64,000 bases of DNA from Pedobacter sp. Hv1. GTDB lineage: Bacteria; Bacteroidota; Bacteroidia; Sphingobacteriales; Sphingobacteriaceae. Location of the stretch: NCBI RefSeq assembly GCF_001412215.1, contig NZ_LLWP01000004.1, positions 1-64,000 of the forward strand. Reading direction: 5' to 3'. Each line of letters begins with the position of its first letter. Positions within the stretch are counted from its first letter, which is position 1. Below, in pieces: positions 32,560-41,562 of this stretch. The notes under the pieces were generated by a model, which worked only from the letters and a program-made list of their open reading frames with translations, did no database searches and was not told where the DNA came from. Made by a program: the position numbers and the translations under genes.

Positions 32560-34002
32560 TTATTCTACTTTTAAATCTTTAGACTGACTAACTATTTTTT
32601 GATAAGGATTGCGCATAAACATTTCTAAATAATCAACCCCATTTACCGTAAAACCAGAAGAGTGTGCCCGGTTATGGATGAGTAACAATTGACTATTTGG
32701 CATTGTTCTTTTAATGAGTTTATTGTAAAAAGGTCTACACCATGGATCTGCATCGCCAGCCGAAAGTAATACGGGTATGCGGCTATAAACAGGTGTTTTG
32801 GCAAGCTGAGGTTCAGGTTTTACTTTCCAGCACTCGCAAATTGGATGGTTAACATTGTTGAAACGGTAACCTTTAAGCCATGGTAAAACTTCTTCTTGTT
32901 TTTGAATAAGCAAAGGATCTGCATAAGCGATCTGCTCCGAACAATAGATGGAGTAGCGCATACCTAAAGACAAGCTCGGGTTGCCACTAAATACATCATC
33001 TAAAACTTGTTTAACGTAAGGTTCATGTTTACCACTGATAATTTCTTGAATAACAAAAGGAACCGACTTTAGTTGAGAATTATCCATTCTACCAATGATG
33101 GCATCTAATAGTTCTTGTTTGCCATAGAAGATCGGAATGACTTTGTTTGTGCCTTTTTCAGTGTAATCCAATTTGATTTTTTTTGTTCCAAATTCCTTGA
33201 AATATTCCTGAAATCTACTGCGAAGATTTTGATATTGAACTTGATGGCTAGAATCGGCTTCACAGTTATCGAATACCTGATTTAAAGCTTCATTGATGTT
33301 GAACAAACCATTTTCCTCATAATTGACATAGCTAGGTAGGGGAGAGTTAAGTACAAGTGCCTTAATCCCCTCGGGATGATTTCTGGCAACGGTTAACATT
33401 AAACCACCACTGTATGAAATCCCTACCAAGGTAATCGATTCAATTTTCAATACTTTTTTAAGATCAGCAATATCTGCAGCACTTTCTATGGTATTATAAG
33501 CAGAAAGGTCAATGTCTTGGTCTGTAAATTTCTTTCGGCCGGTTTTAACAGCAGCTAAAACCAACTTTTCTGGTGGTAGATTATCTCTATAGGCTTGTTT
33601 AATGGCTTCACCCACTTCAGGAAGATCCAAGGAAGGGATTGATTTTTTTGTACCCCTTTGATCAAAGGCAATAAAACCACCATACTTTAAAAATCCAGAA
33701 GATTCAGAAATCTGGTCGATATTGGCAATGGTACTATATCCTGGGCCACCTGTGGTGTAAAGAGAAATATTTTGTGTAGAATCTGCTGCTGTTTTTCTGA
33801 CAAAAAGAAAAGGAATTTTAATCTGACGACCATTTACTTGCTGTCTATTCTCGGGTACCACTAAATAACCACATCTAGCAATTACACCTGGGCCAATTTT
33901 AATAGTGCAGGCAAAAGATTCTATTTTAGGCTGGTAATTTTGTGCACTAGCAATAGAAAGGGTAACGAAATAGCTAATAATGGTAAATGCAATTGCTCTC
34001 AT
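32560..34002 (-). CDS. Secreted alpha/beta hydrolase with TAP-like C-terminal domain
   Basis: 480 residues from ATG 34002, which gives a clean signal peptide (FTIISYFVTLSIASAQ); an ATG nine codons upstream is less likely. The alpha/beta hydrolase core shows the oxyanion segment TGGPGYS, the nucleophile elbow GISYSGG, and a C-terminal TAP-like region with Asp in AGDADPWC and His in NRAHSSGF. The layout matches the proline iminopeptidase/tripeptidyl aminopeptidase group. Probably a periplasmic or secreted peptidase or esterase. Stands alone, convergent with the ICMT gene. Confidence 0.85.
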   Translation of the reverse strand: MRAIAFTIISYFVTLSIASAQNYQPKIESFACTIKIGPGVIARCGYLVVPENRQQVNGRQIKIPFLFVRKTAADSTQNISLYTTGGPGYSTIANIDQISESSGFLKYGGFIAFDQRGTKKSIPSLDLPEVGEAIKQAYRDNLPPEKLVLAAVKTGRKKFTDQDIDLSAYNTIESAADIADLKKVLKIESITLVGISYSGGLMLTVARNHPEGIKALVLNSPLPSYVNYEENGLFNINEALNQVFDNCEADSSHQVQYQNLRSRFQEYFKEFGTKKIKLDYTEKGTNKVIPIFYGKQELLDAIIGRMDNSQLKSVPFVIQEIISGKHEPYVKQVLDDVFSGNPSLSLGMRYSIYCSEQIAYADPLLIQKQEEVLPWLKGYRFNNVNHPICECWKVKPEPQLAKTPVYSRIPVLLSAGDADPWCRPFYNKLIKRTMPNSQLLLIHNRAHSSGFTVNGVDYLEMFMRNPYQKIVSQSKDLKVE

Positions 34003-34062
34003 ATTTCTTTTTAGGCAAATTAAGGTCAAAACAAAAAGAATAGAAAGTAAAAATCGGACAAT

Positions 34063-34872
34063 TTACACCATTTGCATAGAAAGCTTTTGGCCCGTAAACT
34101 TTACTACATCTTTGTAGAAATGGCTCATGTCATAATATCCATAAATGTAGGGAGAAAAAGAAATACGCTTATCTACATACGCTGTTAAGGCAATTCTGGC
34201 TCTATTCATTGCCATAAAATTCTTAGGATTTGTGCCTACCATTTTTGTAAAATAACGGTACATGCTTTTATCACTTATGGCCAATTGCTGTACTATTTCT
34301 TTATTTTTTAGTTCCAAGCCAGACAAATGGAAGGTGTCAATTGCTTGTTGGATGCACGTGAAATAATGATTCGTTTTTTTATTGGTATGGAGTTTGGCTA
34401 AAAAGAGCTCCTGAAGAAGGGAAATGCGATCGTTTATTGAACTTAGGTTTTTTAACTTTTTGATTGATGAATTAGGAATAAGTTCATTTAAATTAACAGT
34501 ATCACTTCCAATTTTAGCTTGACTGATACCAAATATGGCTTCTAAGCCACCGGGGAAGAATTTAATCGTGAAAATATTATCCAGTGGTAAATTTCTTCTT
34601 TCAATTATCTCATTTCTTAATACCAAAACATCTGTAGTCTCATTGATACATTGCCAATGGTCTCCATTTTTTAAATGATAAGGGCTTCCAAGATTAATCC
34701 AAATGGTAGGGGTATAGCTTGGGAAAAGCTTAACCGTAAACTCTTCGGTTTGAATATGAGTCTGTGTGGCTTCGATTGAGGTTTCTGAGAAAAATTCGAT
34801 ATAGGGAGCTAGTGCTGCACAACGCAGTTCAAATAGGTACAGTTTTTTGATGTTCTCAAAGATTTCCGTCAT
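34063..34872 (-). CDS. AraC-family transcriptional regulator
   Basis: 269 residues. The N-terminal domain (about 15-130) has the beta-rich pattern seen in DUF6597-type sensing domains (LFPSYTPTIWINLGSPY, FTIKFFPGGLEAIF). The C-terminal HTH_18 region runs from about 175 (KNKEIVQQLAISDKSMYRYFTKMVG), with the second helix pair near the end (YGYYDMSHFYKDVVKFTGQ). It is 60 bases upstream of the hydrolase gene on the same strand and may share its transcript. Ligand unknown. Confidence 0.8.
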   Translation of the reverse strand: MTEIFENIKKLYLFELRCAALAPYIEFFSETSIEATQTHIQTEEFTVKLFPSYTPTIWINLGSPYHLKNGDHWQCINETTDVLVLRNEIIERRNLPLDNIFTIKFFPGGLEAIFGISQAKIGSDTVNLNELIPNSSIKKLKNLSSINDRISLLQELFLAKLHTNKKTNHYFTCIQQAIDTFHLSGLELKNKEIVQQLAISDKSMYRYFTKMVGTNPKNFMAMNRARIALTAYVDKRISFSPYIYGYYDMSHFYKDVVKFTGQKLSMQMV

Positions 34873-34997
34873 AAGTTAACTCTTTCTATTTGACGCTCGA
34901 TTTAAAAAATAGTTGCGTTTAAAAATAAAATAAATTAAAATCATTGATTATCAGTATTTTATATTTTTTATTGCATGATTTTTATCTTACCTCTTGC

Positions 34998-35018
34998 TTC
35001 GTACGAAAAACATCGTAC
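34998..35018. promoter_or_regulatory. Candidate BlaI-type operator
   Basis: A perfect 10-bp palindrome TTCGTACGAA (34998-35007) overlaps a spaced inverted repeat GTACG-N8-CGTAC (35001-35005 with 35014-35018), ten bases before the BlaI start. BlaI/MecI repressors bind inverted repeats at their own promoter, so autoregulation is likely. Confidence 0.6.
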
Positions 35019-35027
35019 CTTTGAGAT

Positions 35028-35414
35028 ATGGAAAGTAATAAAGTTGAAAATAATTTGCCAGAACCTACTAAAGCAGAGCTAGAGATTTTGCAGGTGCTTT
35101 GGGAGTTCGGTCCTTCTACTGTTCGTTTCATTAATGATAAATTGAATGTACAGCGTGAAGTAAATTATACATCTACATTAAAACAGATGCAGATTATGAC
35201 AGAGAAGGGGATATTGAAACGCGACGAAAGTCAGATGAAACACATTTATATTCCTGTTGAAGCAGAATCAAAAACGAAAGACCAATTGTTAGATCGTTTT
35301 GTAAATACTTTATACAAGGGCTCTGCTTCTCAATTGATGATGCAATTATTGGGGAATGAAAAAACCTCTAAAGCAGATATTGAAGCCATCAAAAAAATGC
35401 TTAACGATCAATAA
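35028..35414 (+). CDS. BlaI/MecI/CopY-family winged-helix repressor
   Basis: 128 residues. The winged-helix domain has LPEPTKAELEILQVLWEFGPSTVRFINDKL and VNYTSTLKQMQIMTEKGIL, exactly the BlaI pattern, followed by the dimerisation helix region (LLDRFVNTLYKGSASQLMMQLLG). BlaI repressors are inactivated by cleavage after a signal from the M56 membrane peptidase, encoded here 27 bases downstream. A palindromic operator candidate sits just upstream. No beta-lactamase is nearby, so the regulated target is more likely the M56 gene and the TonB barrel. Confidence 0.9.
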   Translation: MESNKVENNLPEPTKAELEILQVLWEFGPSTVRFINDKLNVQREVNYTSTLKQMQIMTEKGILKRDESQMKHIYIPVEAESKTKDQLLDRFVNTLYKGSASQLMMQLLGNEKTSKADIEAIKKMLNDQ

Positions 35415-35441
35415 TAATTTAAAAATCTAAATAGAACCACA

Positions 35442-37439
35442 ATGGATTTTAAACTCTTTCACTTCGTATCAGAAAATTGGCTACAGGCCATAGGTGTTAC
35501 ACTTTTCCATTCACTTTGGATTGGTGTGGTATTGTCTGTAATTACTGCAGTAATGATGTTGCTGACCAGAAAATCAAGCGCTGCTTTAAGGTATCAATTA
35601 CTTACAGGCTGTTTATGTCTTTTTGTATTGGCCATTGGTATCACATTGTATATGGAGTTAAACCGCACTTCGATCAGTTCATCGGCTGCTGCTACTACCA
35701 TTCATCTCAAAAAAAATAGTGAGGTAACCATTCAGACTTTGCAACAACAAATTACCAAGGCCCCAATTGATATTTCAGGTAAAGTTGATCAATTATTGAA
35801 CCTTTGGAACAGTTATGCCGCACAAATTGTATTGATCTGGTTTTTAATTATCTGTGCCAAAAGTGTGCACTTACTGCTAGGTTTAAATACCATATTTTAC
35901 TTGAAAAGGAACAAAATATTTGAAGCAGGTAAGTTATGGGAGAATAAATTGATAGCATTGGCTGATCAATTAGAAATCCGTCAAAAAGTTAAGATTGTTC
36001 AGTCTGGCATTGCAGAAGTGCCTATGGTGGTTGGTCATTTTAAACCACTAATTCTAATTCCCCTTGGTTTGTTAAACGGCTTATCTATGGCAGAGGTAGA
36101 AGCCATTCTGTGCCATGAGTTGGCGCACATTAAGAGAAGAGACTATTTGGTTAATCTGTTACAATCTTTTATAGAAATTATATTCTTCTTCAATCCAGCA
36201 ATTTTATGGCTTTCTAAATTAATTAGAACAGAAAGAGAGAATTGTTGTGATGATATTGCATTGACCTGTGTAGCAGATAAAAAGAGTTATGTGAAAGCAC
36301 TACTTTCCTGTCAAGAATTTCAAATGAATACACCAGAATATGCAATGGCTTTAACTGGCCGAAAAAGTGACTTGCTTAATCGAGTAAGCAGAATGTTATT
36401 CAACACCAAATCAACCTTAAATAAAATGGAAAAAACAGTATTGACCCTTGCAATGGTATTTGTGTTCTTATTTTCTGCTGCTTTTAGCAATGCTGAGAAT
36501 AAACAAGTTGCCCCTGTAAAAAAACAGATCTTGAACCAAGATACTGCCAAAAAGAAATTACAAAAAATAGTTCCATCTCAGTCTAGTACAACTACCCAAG
36601 CAAAAAATGTAACCATTATCAAAGCACAACTTTCGGCTAAAGAACAAGCAGAGATGGATGAAGCAGAGGCGAAATTTGCTGCAGCGCAAAAAGAATATGA
36701 AGCAAATGAGCAAAAGTATAAGTTAAATGAAAAAGAGTATGCCAAGAATGAAGCTAAATATGCACTAGCCGAAAAAGAATATGTTAAAAATCAGCTAAAG
36801 TATAAGGCTCATCAGGATAAATATGCCAAAGATGAAGTTGCTTATCAACAAAATGAGCAACGTCATCAGGCTGCAGAAGATCAACACAAGAGAGATGCCA
36901 AACGATATAGTCAAGATTCATTGAGATACGAAAAGTATAAAAAAGATATTTACCCTCAAACTCCTGCTACACCACAACCTTTAGCACATGGAATGGCTTC
37001 ACCAGCACCAATTCAGCCAATTGTTAGTCCTATTTCACCACTATCTCCTGTTAATGCAAAAGCAAAACCATTACCTGCTACTAGGCCTGCACCCTTAAGT
37101 GAAATCAATCCAATATCACCTACTACTCCTGCTACGCCATCTACAACAATAGCGCCTATTAAAGGTACAAGTAAAGCTGCTACAAGTAGTAGAAAGAGCA
37201 TATCTATTACAGATGGAGGCGATGTTGATTCGGATGAGCTAAGTGATCGAATTAATAATGAACTATTGAAAGATGGTATCATTAGCCAAACCAAACAATT
37301 GTCTTATAAATTAGATAAAGATGGTTTATGTGTAAATGGCAAAAAACAATCAGAAGAGATATCGTCTAAATATAAATTAAAATATTTAAAAGCTTCAACA
37401 TCAGCACTTTTGTATAATTACGAAGTTAATACTAAATAA
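35442..37439 (+). CDS. M56-family (BlaR1-like) membrane metallopeptidase with charged repeat tail
   Basis: 665 residues. Several N-terminal membrane segments flank the M56 zinc-protease domain with the HELAHIKRRD motif (about residue 226) and the downstream ERENCCDDIAL ligand Glu region. A last membrane helix (about 333-352) leads to a periplasmic tail with a Lys/Glu/Tyr/Gln-rich imperfect repeat (units like EKEYxKNxxKY, about 400-500), a Pro/Ala-rich linker (about 508-580) and a short C-terminal domain. BlaR1 relatives sense envelope signals and cleave BlaI. The penicillin-binding sensor is absent and replaced by the repeat tail, so the inducer is not a simple beta-lactam. Confidence 0.88.
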   Translation: MDFKLFHFVSENWLQAIGVTLFHSLWIGVVLSVITAVMMLLTRKSSAALRYQLLTGCLCLFVLAIGITLYMELNRTSISSSAAATTIHLKKNSEVTIQTLQQQITKAPIDISGKVDQLLNLWNSYAAQIVLIWFLIICAKSVHLLLGLNTIFYLKRNKIFEAGKLWENKLIALADQLEIRQKVKIVQSGIAEVPMVVGHFKPLILIPLGLLNGLSMAEVEAILCHELAHIKRRDYLVNLLQSFIEIIFFFNPAILWLSKLIRTERENCCDDIALTCVADKKSYVKALLSCQEFQMNTPEYAMALTGRKSDLLNRVSRMLFNTKSTLNKMEKTVLTLAMVFVFLFSAAFSNAENKQVAPVKKQILNQDTAKKKLQKIVPSQSSTTTQAKNVTIIKAQLSAKEQAEMDEAEAKFAAAQKEYEANEQKYKLNEKEYAKNEAKYALAEKEYVKNQLKYKAHQDKYAKDEVAYQQNEQRHQAAEDQHKRDAKRYSQDSLRYEKYKKDIYPQTPATPQPLAHGMASPAPIQPIVSPISPLSPVNAKAKPLPATRPAPLSEINPISPTTPATPSTTIAPIKGTSKAATSSRKSISITDGGDVDSDELSDRINNELLKDGIISQTKQLSYKLDKDGLCVNGKKQSEEISSKYKLKYLKASTSALLYNYEVNTK

Positions 37440-37595
37440 ATAGGCCAATCACCTTTTAAATCTATTTTTTTATTGCTGAAACAAATCGTCTACTTTTTAG
37501 TCGAATGGATAACTATTGCCCTAGTTTTAGCAATGCCTAGGTGTAAATAATAGAAAACCAACCAAATAAACAGCACTATAACTCAATTTCCCTAA

Positions 37596-40043
37596 ATGAA
37601 ACTTAAATTATTTACATTCATAGTTTGTACCATCTTTACCCTAAATTTTGCGAATGCACAACAAACAAGTAAAGTTTCTGGTCAGCTAAAAGACAACAAC
37701 GATAAGGCAATTGAATATGCAACAGTAGCCATTTTTAAAGCGAAAGACTCAGTATTGATTAAAACTACATTAACTGAAACAGATGGGAAATTTAGCTTTG
37801 ACCAACAGGCATATGGAAGCTACCAGATCCGTATTTCTGCCATGGGCTACAACAATTACCGTACGGCCATATTCGAATTCAATGCCAATACAAATACGAT
37901 CGATCTTGGTACCATTAAGTTGGTGGCTTCACCTAATATGCTGAAAGAAGTAAGTGTAACAAAGGCTAAGGCTTTTGTTGAACGAAAAATAGACCGTACT
38001 GTAGTAAATGTTGATGCATTGATCTCTAATGCAGGAAGTACAGCATTAGATGTACTATCTAAATCGCCAGGTGTAAACGTTGATCAGAATGGAGCCATTA
38101 GTTTAAAAGGAAAAAATGGCGTTAATATTTTTATTGATGATAAACCTGCTTACCTATCTGGTGCCGATTTAGAAAACTATCTTCGTTCTTTACCTTCTTC
38201 TGCTTTAGATCAGATTGAGATCATGACTAATCCTCCGGCAAAGTATGATGCTGCTGGTAATGCTGGGGTAATTAACATTAAAACAAAAAAGAGCAAGATT
38301 GTAGGGTTTAACGGGGGAATAAATCTCGCTTTAAATCAAGGAGAACTCAGTAGATCTAACAACAGTTTCAATTTCAATTACAGAAAAAATAAGATCAATG
38401 TATTTGGAAATTTCAGCTATAACCTAAACAATAGCTTTACAGATTTAGATTTGAATAGGACCTACAAAAATCAAAATGGAAGTGTAAAATCTTATTTCAA
38501 CCAGAATAGCTATTTCAAGAGACATGGCAATACCTTCTTCCTTAAAACCGGAGTAGATTATTACCAGTCTGATCAAACTACTTGGGGTGTAGTAGTAGGG
38601 GCAATGAACCGAATTTCTACCCAGGTAAATAACAATACCAGTAATCTTTTTAATCCTGCCATGCAACCAGACTCTATCATTGTGGCTCGTAATGAAGATG
38701 AAATCAATTTTAAAAATGGAAGTGTTAACCTTAATATGAGGCATAAATTTGATGGGCAGGGAAAGGAACTGACTTTTGATGCAGATTATATCAAGTACGA
38801 TAACCAAACCGATCAGATGTATTACAATTACAGTTACTTTCCAGATCGAAGATTAAAGTATCAGGATATCCTGAGTGGTAACCTCCCTTCAAATATTGAT
38901 ATCTACTCTTTAAAAACTGATTATACGCATCCTTTAGCTAAGAGCATTAAGTTAGAAACGGGCTTGAAGTCGAGTTTTACTAAAACTGATAATATTGCCG
39001 ATTACAGAAATACAGCAAATAACCAAACCTCAATAGATTACGATAAGAGCAATCACTTTATTTATAAAGAACATATCAATGCTGCGTACTTAAATTTAAG
39101 CAGAGAGGGCAAACACTTTTCTTTTCAAGCAGGTTTGAGGTTAGAAAATACCATTTCTAACGGCCATCAGTTGGGTAACGCAATGAAACCAGACTCTAGT
39201 TTTAAAAGAACCTACACCAGTTTGTTCCCTACATTTTATGTAACCTATAAATTAGATACTTTAGGCGATAATCAATTGGGCCTTAACTATGGCAGAAGAA
39301 TAGATAGACCATATTATCAAGATCTAAACCCATTCTTCTCACCTTTAGATAAGTTTACCTATTATGTTGGTAACCCATTTTTAAGACCAGCATTTACACA
39401 GAGTATTGAATTGTCGCATACTTACAAAAATAAAATCACCACCACATTTGGTTACAGTAGGGTTAAAGACGATGTGAATGAAACGATTGAAATTGTAAAT
39501 GGAACTTATTACAGCAGACCAGGTAACGTAGGTAAAACAACCGTTCTAAATATTTCGGTAGATGGAAATTTCAATCCTACAAAATGGTTGACCCTACATC
39601 TTTATGCAGAGTTTGTAAACATGAGGTCTAGTACCGACTTTTATACAGGTTATTTAGAAACCAATGGAAGCTTTTTCCGTACTACTCCAAACCTCCAATT
39701 GACCTTTAGCCCTACTTGGAGCGGAGAGCTCAATTATAGATATCAAAGTAGGTTAAAAAATGTGCAATTCATTATTGGTGCGTATAGTGAGGCTGGTTTG
39801 GCAGTACAGAAGAAACTAAGTCCAAAAACAACTTTAAAGCTGGCTTTGAATGATATGTTTAGAGGTCGTATCATCAATGGAGTAATCAATAACCTTGCTT
39901 TAACCGAAGCAAATTGGAAAAATAAGAGTGATTCTAGAACTGCTGTTTTGAGCTTTAGCTATCGTTTTGGTAAAACATTTTCTACCAAGGCAAGAGCCGA
40001 ACAATCGGGTGCAGAAAGCGAGAAAAGTAGGGTAAAGAATTAA
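37596..40043 (+). CDS. TonB-dependent-receptor-like outer-membrane beta-barrel protein
   Basis: 815 residues. Signal peptide (to about residue 21, FANAQQ), CarboxypepD_reg-like domain (about 25-115), plug domain (about 125-235; LDVLSKSPGVNVDQNGAISLKGKNG and ALDQIEIMTNPPAKYDAAGNAGVINI) and an outer-membrane barrel of the OMP_b-brl_3 type to the C-terminus. Genes of this type commonly follow BlaI/M56 pairs in Bacteroidota, so it may be a regulated target. Substrate unknown. No SusD partner is present. Confidence 0.88.
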   Translation: MKLKLFTFIVCTIFTLNFANAQQTSKVSGQLKDNNDKAIEYATVAIFKAKDSVLIKTTLTETDGKFSFDQQAYGSYQIRISAMGYNNYRTAIFEFNANTNTIDLGTIKLVASPNMLKEVSVTKAKAFVERKIDRTVVNVDALISNAGSTALDVLSKSPGVNVDQNGAISLKGKNGVNIFIDDKPAYLSGADLENYLRSLPSSALDQIEIMTNPPAKYDAAGNAGVINIKTKKSKIVGFNGGINLALNQGELSRSNNSFNFNYRKNKINVFGNFSYNLNNSFTDLDLNRTYKNQNGSVKSYFNQNSYFKRHGNTFFLKTGVDYYQSDQTTWGVVVGAMNRISTQVNNNTSNLFNPAMQPDSIIVARNEDEINFKNGSVNLNMRHKFDGQGKELTFDADYIKYDNQTDQMYYNYSYFPDRRLKYQDILSGNLPSNIDIYSLKTDYTHPLAKSIKLETGLKSSFTKTDNIADYRNTANNQTSIDYDKSNHFIYKEHINAAYLNLSREGKHFSFQAGLRLENTISNGHQLGNAMKPDSSFKRTYTSLFPTFYVTYKLDTLGDNQLGLNYGRRIDRPYYQDLNPFFSPLDKFTYYVGNPFLRPAFTQSIELSHTYKNKITTTFGYSRVKDDVNETIEIVNGTYYSRPGNVGKTTVLNISVDGNFNPTKWLTLHLYAEFVNMRSSTDFYTGYLETNGSFFRTTPNLQLTFSPTWSGELNYRYQSRLKNVQFIIGAYSEAGLAVQKKLSPKTTLKLALNDMFRGRIINGVINNLALTEANWKNKSDSRTAVLSFSYRFGKTFSTKARAEQSGAESEKSRVKN

Positions 40044-40169
40044 AAGATACAGCAATGTAAAAGGGTTGGTGCGAGAAAAAGGAATAGATTTTAGATTAGT
40101 TATTAGTTTTTCCCCATCTCCACCGCCCATTTTACATTTTCATTGCCCATTTTATAATACCTTTGCTAG

Positions 40170-41021
40170 ATGAAACATCCTAAAATTGGTTGGATTGGCC
40201 TTGGCAAAATGGGTATTCCAATGGTTCAAAACTTAATAAATGCAACTTTTCCGGTAATTGTTTACAACAGAAATAAGGCTAAAGCAGCCGCATTTTTAGC
40301 CGAAGGAGTAGAAATGGCAGAGTCGCCAGCAACTTTACTAGATACAACTGATGTTGTGATTTTGATGATTGCAGACGATCAAGCAGTAAAGGATGTTTTT
40401 AACGGTGAAGCTGGATTATTCAGTTCATCGGCCAGCGGAAAAATCATCATCAATATGAGTACCGTATCTCCGGCTATTAGTAAAGAGATGGCTGCGCTAT
40501 GTGTTCAGAAGGGAAACCAGTATATCGATGCTCCAGTTTCTGGGAGTGTGAAACAAGCTACCGATGGGAGTTTGGTAATTATGGCTGGGGGTGCACAAAC
40601 TGCTTTCGAAAGTGTGAAACCTATATTTGATACCTTAGGTAAACTAGCCTTACATATTGGTGAAAATGGCATTGGAAATTCAGCGAAACTAGCCATCAAT
40701 ACATTATTGGGCTTCCATGCACAGGGTTTGGCCGAAGCCGTGGTGTTTGCACAAAATCAAGGCGTTAAAACCAATGATTTGATGGAACTGATTAACAATA
40801 GCGCTTTAGGAAATGTATTTATGAAAATTAAAGGAGAAGCTATTTTAAATGATCAATATCAAGCAGCTTTTGCCTTAAAACACATTGCTAAAGATTTACG
40901 CTTGGCAAAAGCAGAGGGTTTAAATTCGCCATTGGCCGATACCTTGTTTAATAGTTTTCAGCAGGCAGAAACCGATTTAGGTGAAGAAGACATCATTGCT
41001 ATTATTAAAAAAGTGAAGTAA
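40170..41021 (+). CDS. NAD(P)-dependent beta-hydroxyacid dehydrogenase (HIBADH family)
   Basis: 283 residues. N-terminal Rossmann motif IGWIGLGKMGIPMVQNL, substrate-binding signature YIDAPVSGSVKQATDGSL, catalytic Lys in IGNSAKLAINTLLG and a C-terminal all-helical domain with KDLRLA. The family includes 3-hydroxyisobutyrate, tartronate semialdehyde and succinic/glyoxylate reductases; the exact substrate cannot be told from sequence. Stands alone. Confidence 0.88.
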   Translation: MKHPKIGWIGLGKMGIPMVQNLINATFPVIVYNRNKAKAAAFLAEGVEMAESPATLLDTTDVVILMIADDQAVKDVFNGEAGLFSSSASGKIIINMSTVSPAISKEMAALCVQKGNQYIDAPVSGSVKQATDGSLVIMAGGAQTAFESVKPIFDTLGKLALHIGENGIGNSAKLAINTLLGFHAQGLAEAVVFAQNQGVKTNDLMELINNSALGNVFMKIKGEAILNDQYQAAFALKHIAKDLRLAKAEGLNSPLADTLFNSFQQAETDLGEEDIIAIIKKVK

Positions 41022-41190
41022 ACGTTCATTAACGTCACCTCATCTTTTTAAAATATTTTGTTCATTTTCTGTTCATTTTTATTTGGTTAAAACTTTTTAA
41101 TTGTTGTCTTGTTTCTAGTTTTGTGTATCTGATAATCAGTTAGATATCGTAATTTTTAACTATTGTTTCAACATTTAAAATTAATCTACG

Positions 41191-41394
41191 ATGAGAAATC
41201 AAAATTTCAGAGCAGAAGTGCAACAAACCAAACAATCGGGTGCAAATAGATTAGAATGGGGAGCCCACAATCCTAATTTAAAAGCACACCATCTTATTAA
41301 TCATTCCAAGTATACCATTAACGACCCCAACGAATTATTAGCAGATATAGCGTATGATGAAAGTAGTAAGAACCAAAGTGCTGCTAAACGCTGA
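41191..41394 (+). CDS. Small hypothetical protein
   Basis: 67 residues, polar, rich in Asn/Gln/His, with no membrane segment or Cys. A -7 match (TAGTTTTG, 41116-41123) lies upstream and a strong terminator follows immediately, so it is a complete single-gene transcription unit. Family not recognised. Confidence 0.6.
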   Translation: MRNQNFRAEVQQTKQSGANRLEWGAHNPNLKAHHLINHSKYTINDPNELLADIAYDESSKNQSAAKR

Positions 41395-41412
41395 TTGTTA
41401 TAGCAGATAAGA

Positions 41413-41446
41413 AAGCCAATTGTTTACATACAGTTGGCTTTTTTGT
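41413..41446 (+). terminator. Rho-independent terminator
   Basis: Stem AAGCCAA/TTGGCTT (41413-41419 with 41434-41440) followed by a T-rich run. Confidence 0.85.
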
Positions 41447-41465
41447 TTTTTCTGGGCCTAAAAAG

Positions 41466-41530
41466 TGATATCAATCATTATTTAAGATGACAAGCACACG
41501 GTAAGCTACTTGGCTTTTAAAATAATTTTG
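41466..41530 (+). promoter_or_regulatory. FNR/FixK-type box and -7 element of the 590-residue protein gene
   Basis: TGAT-ATCA-ATCA (41466-41477) centred at 41471.5; TAATTTTG (41523-41530) begins 51.5 bp from that centre, the same geometry as the 45646 and 50039 boxes. Confidence 0.7.
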
Positions 41531-41562
41531 GCAGAACTAATACATACAGCTCAATTCTTTAT

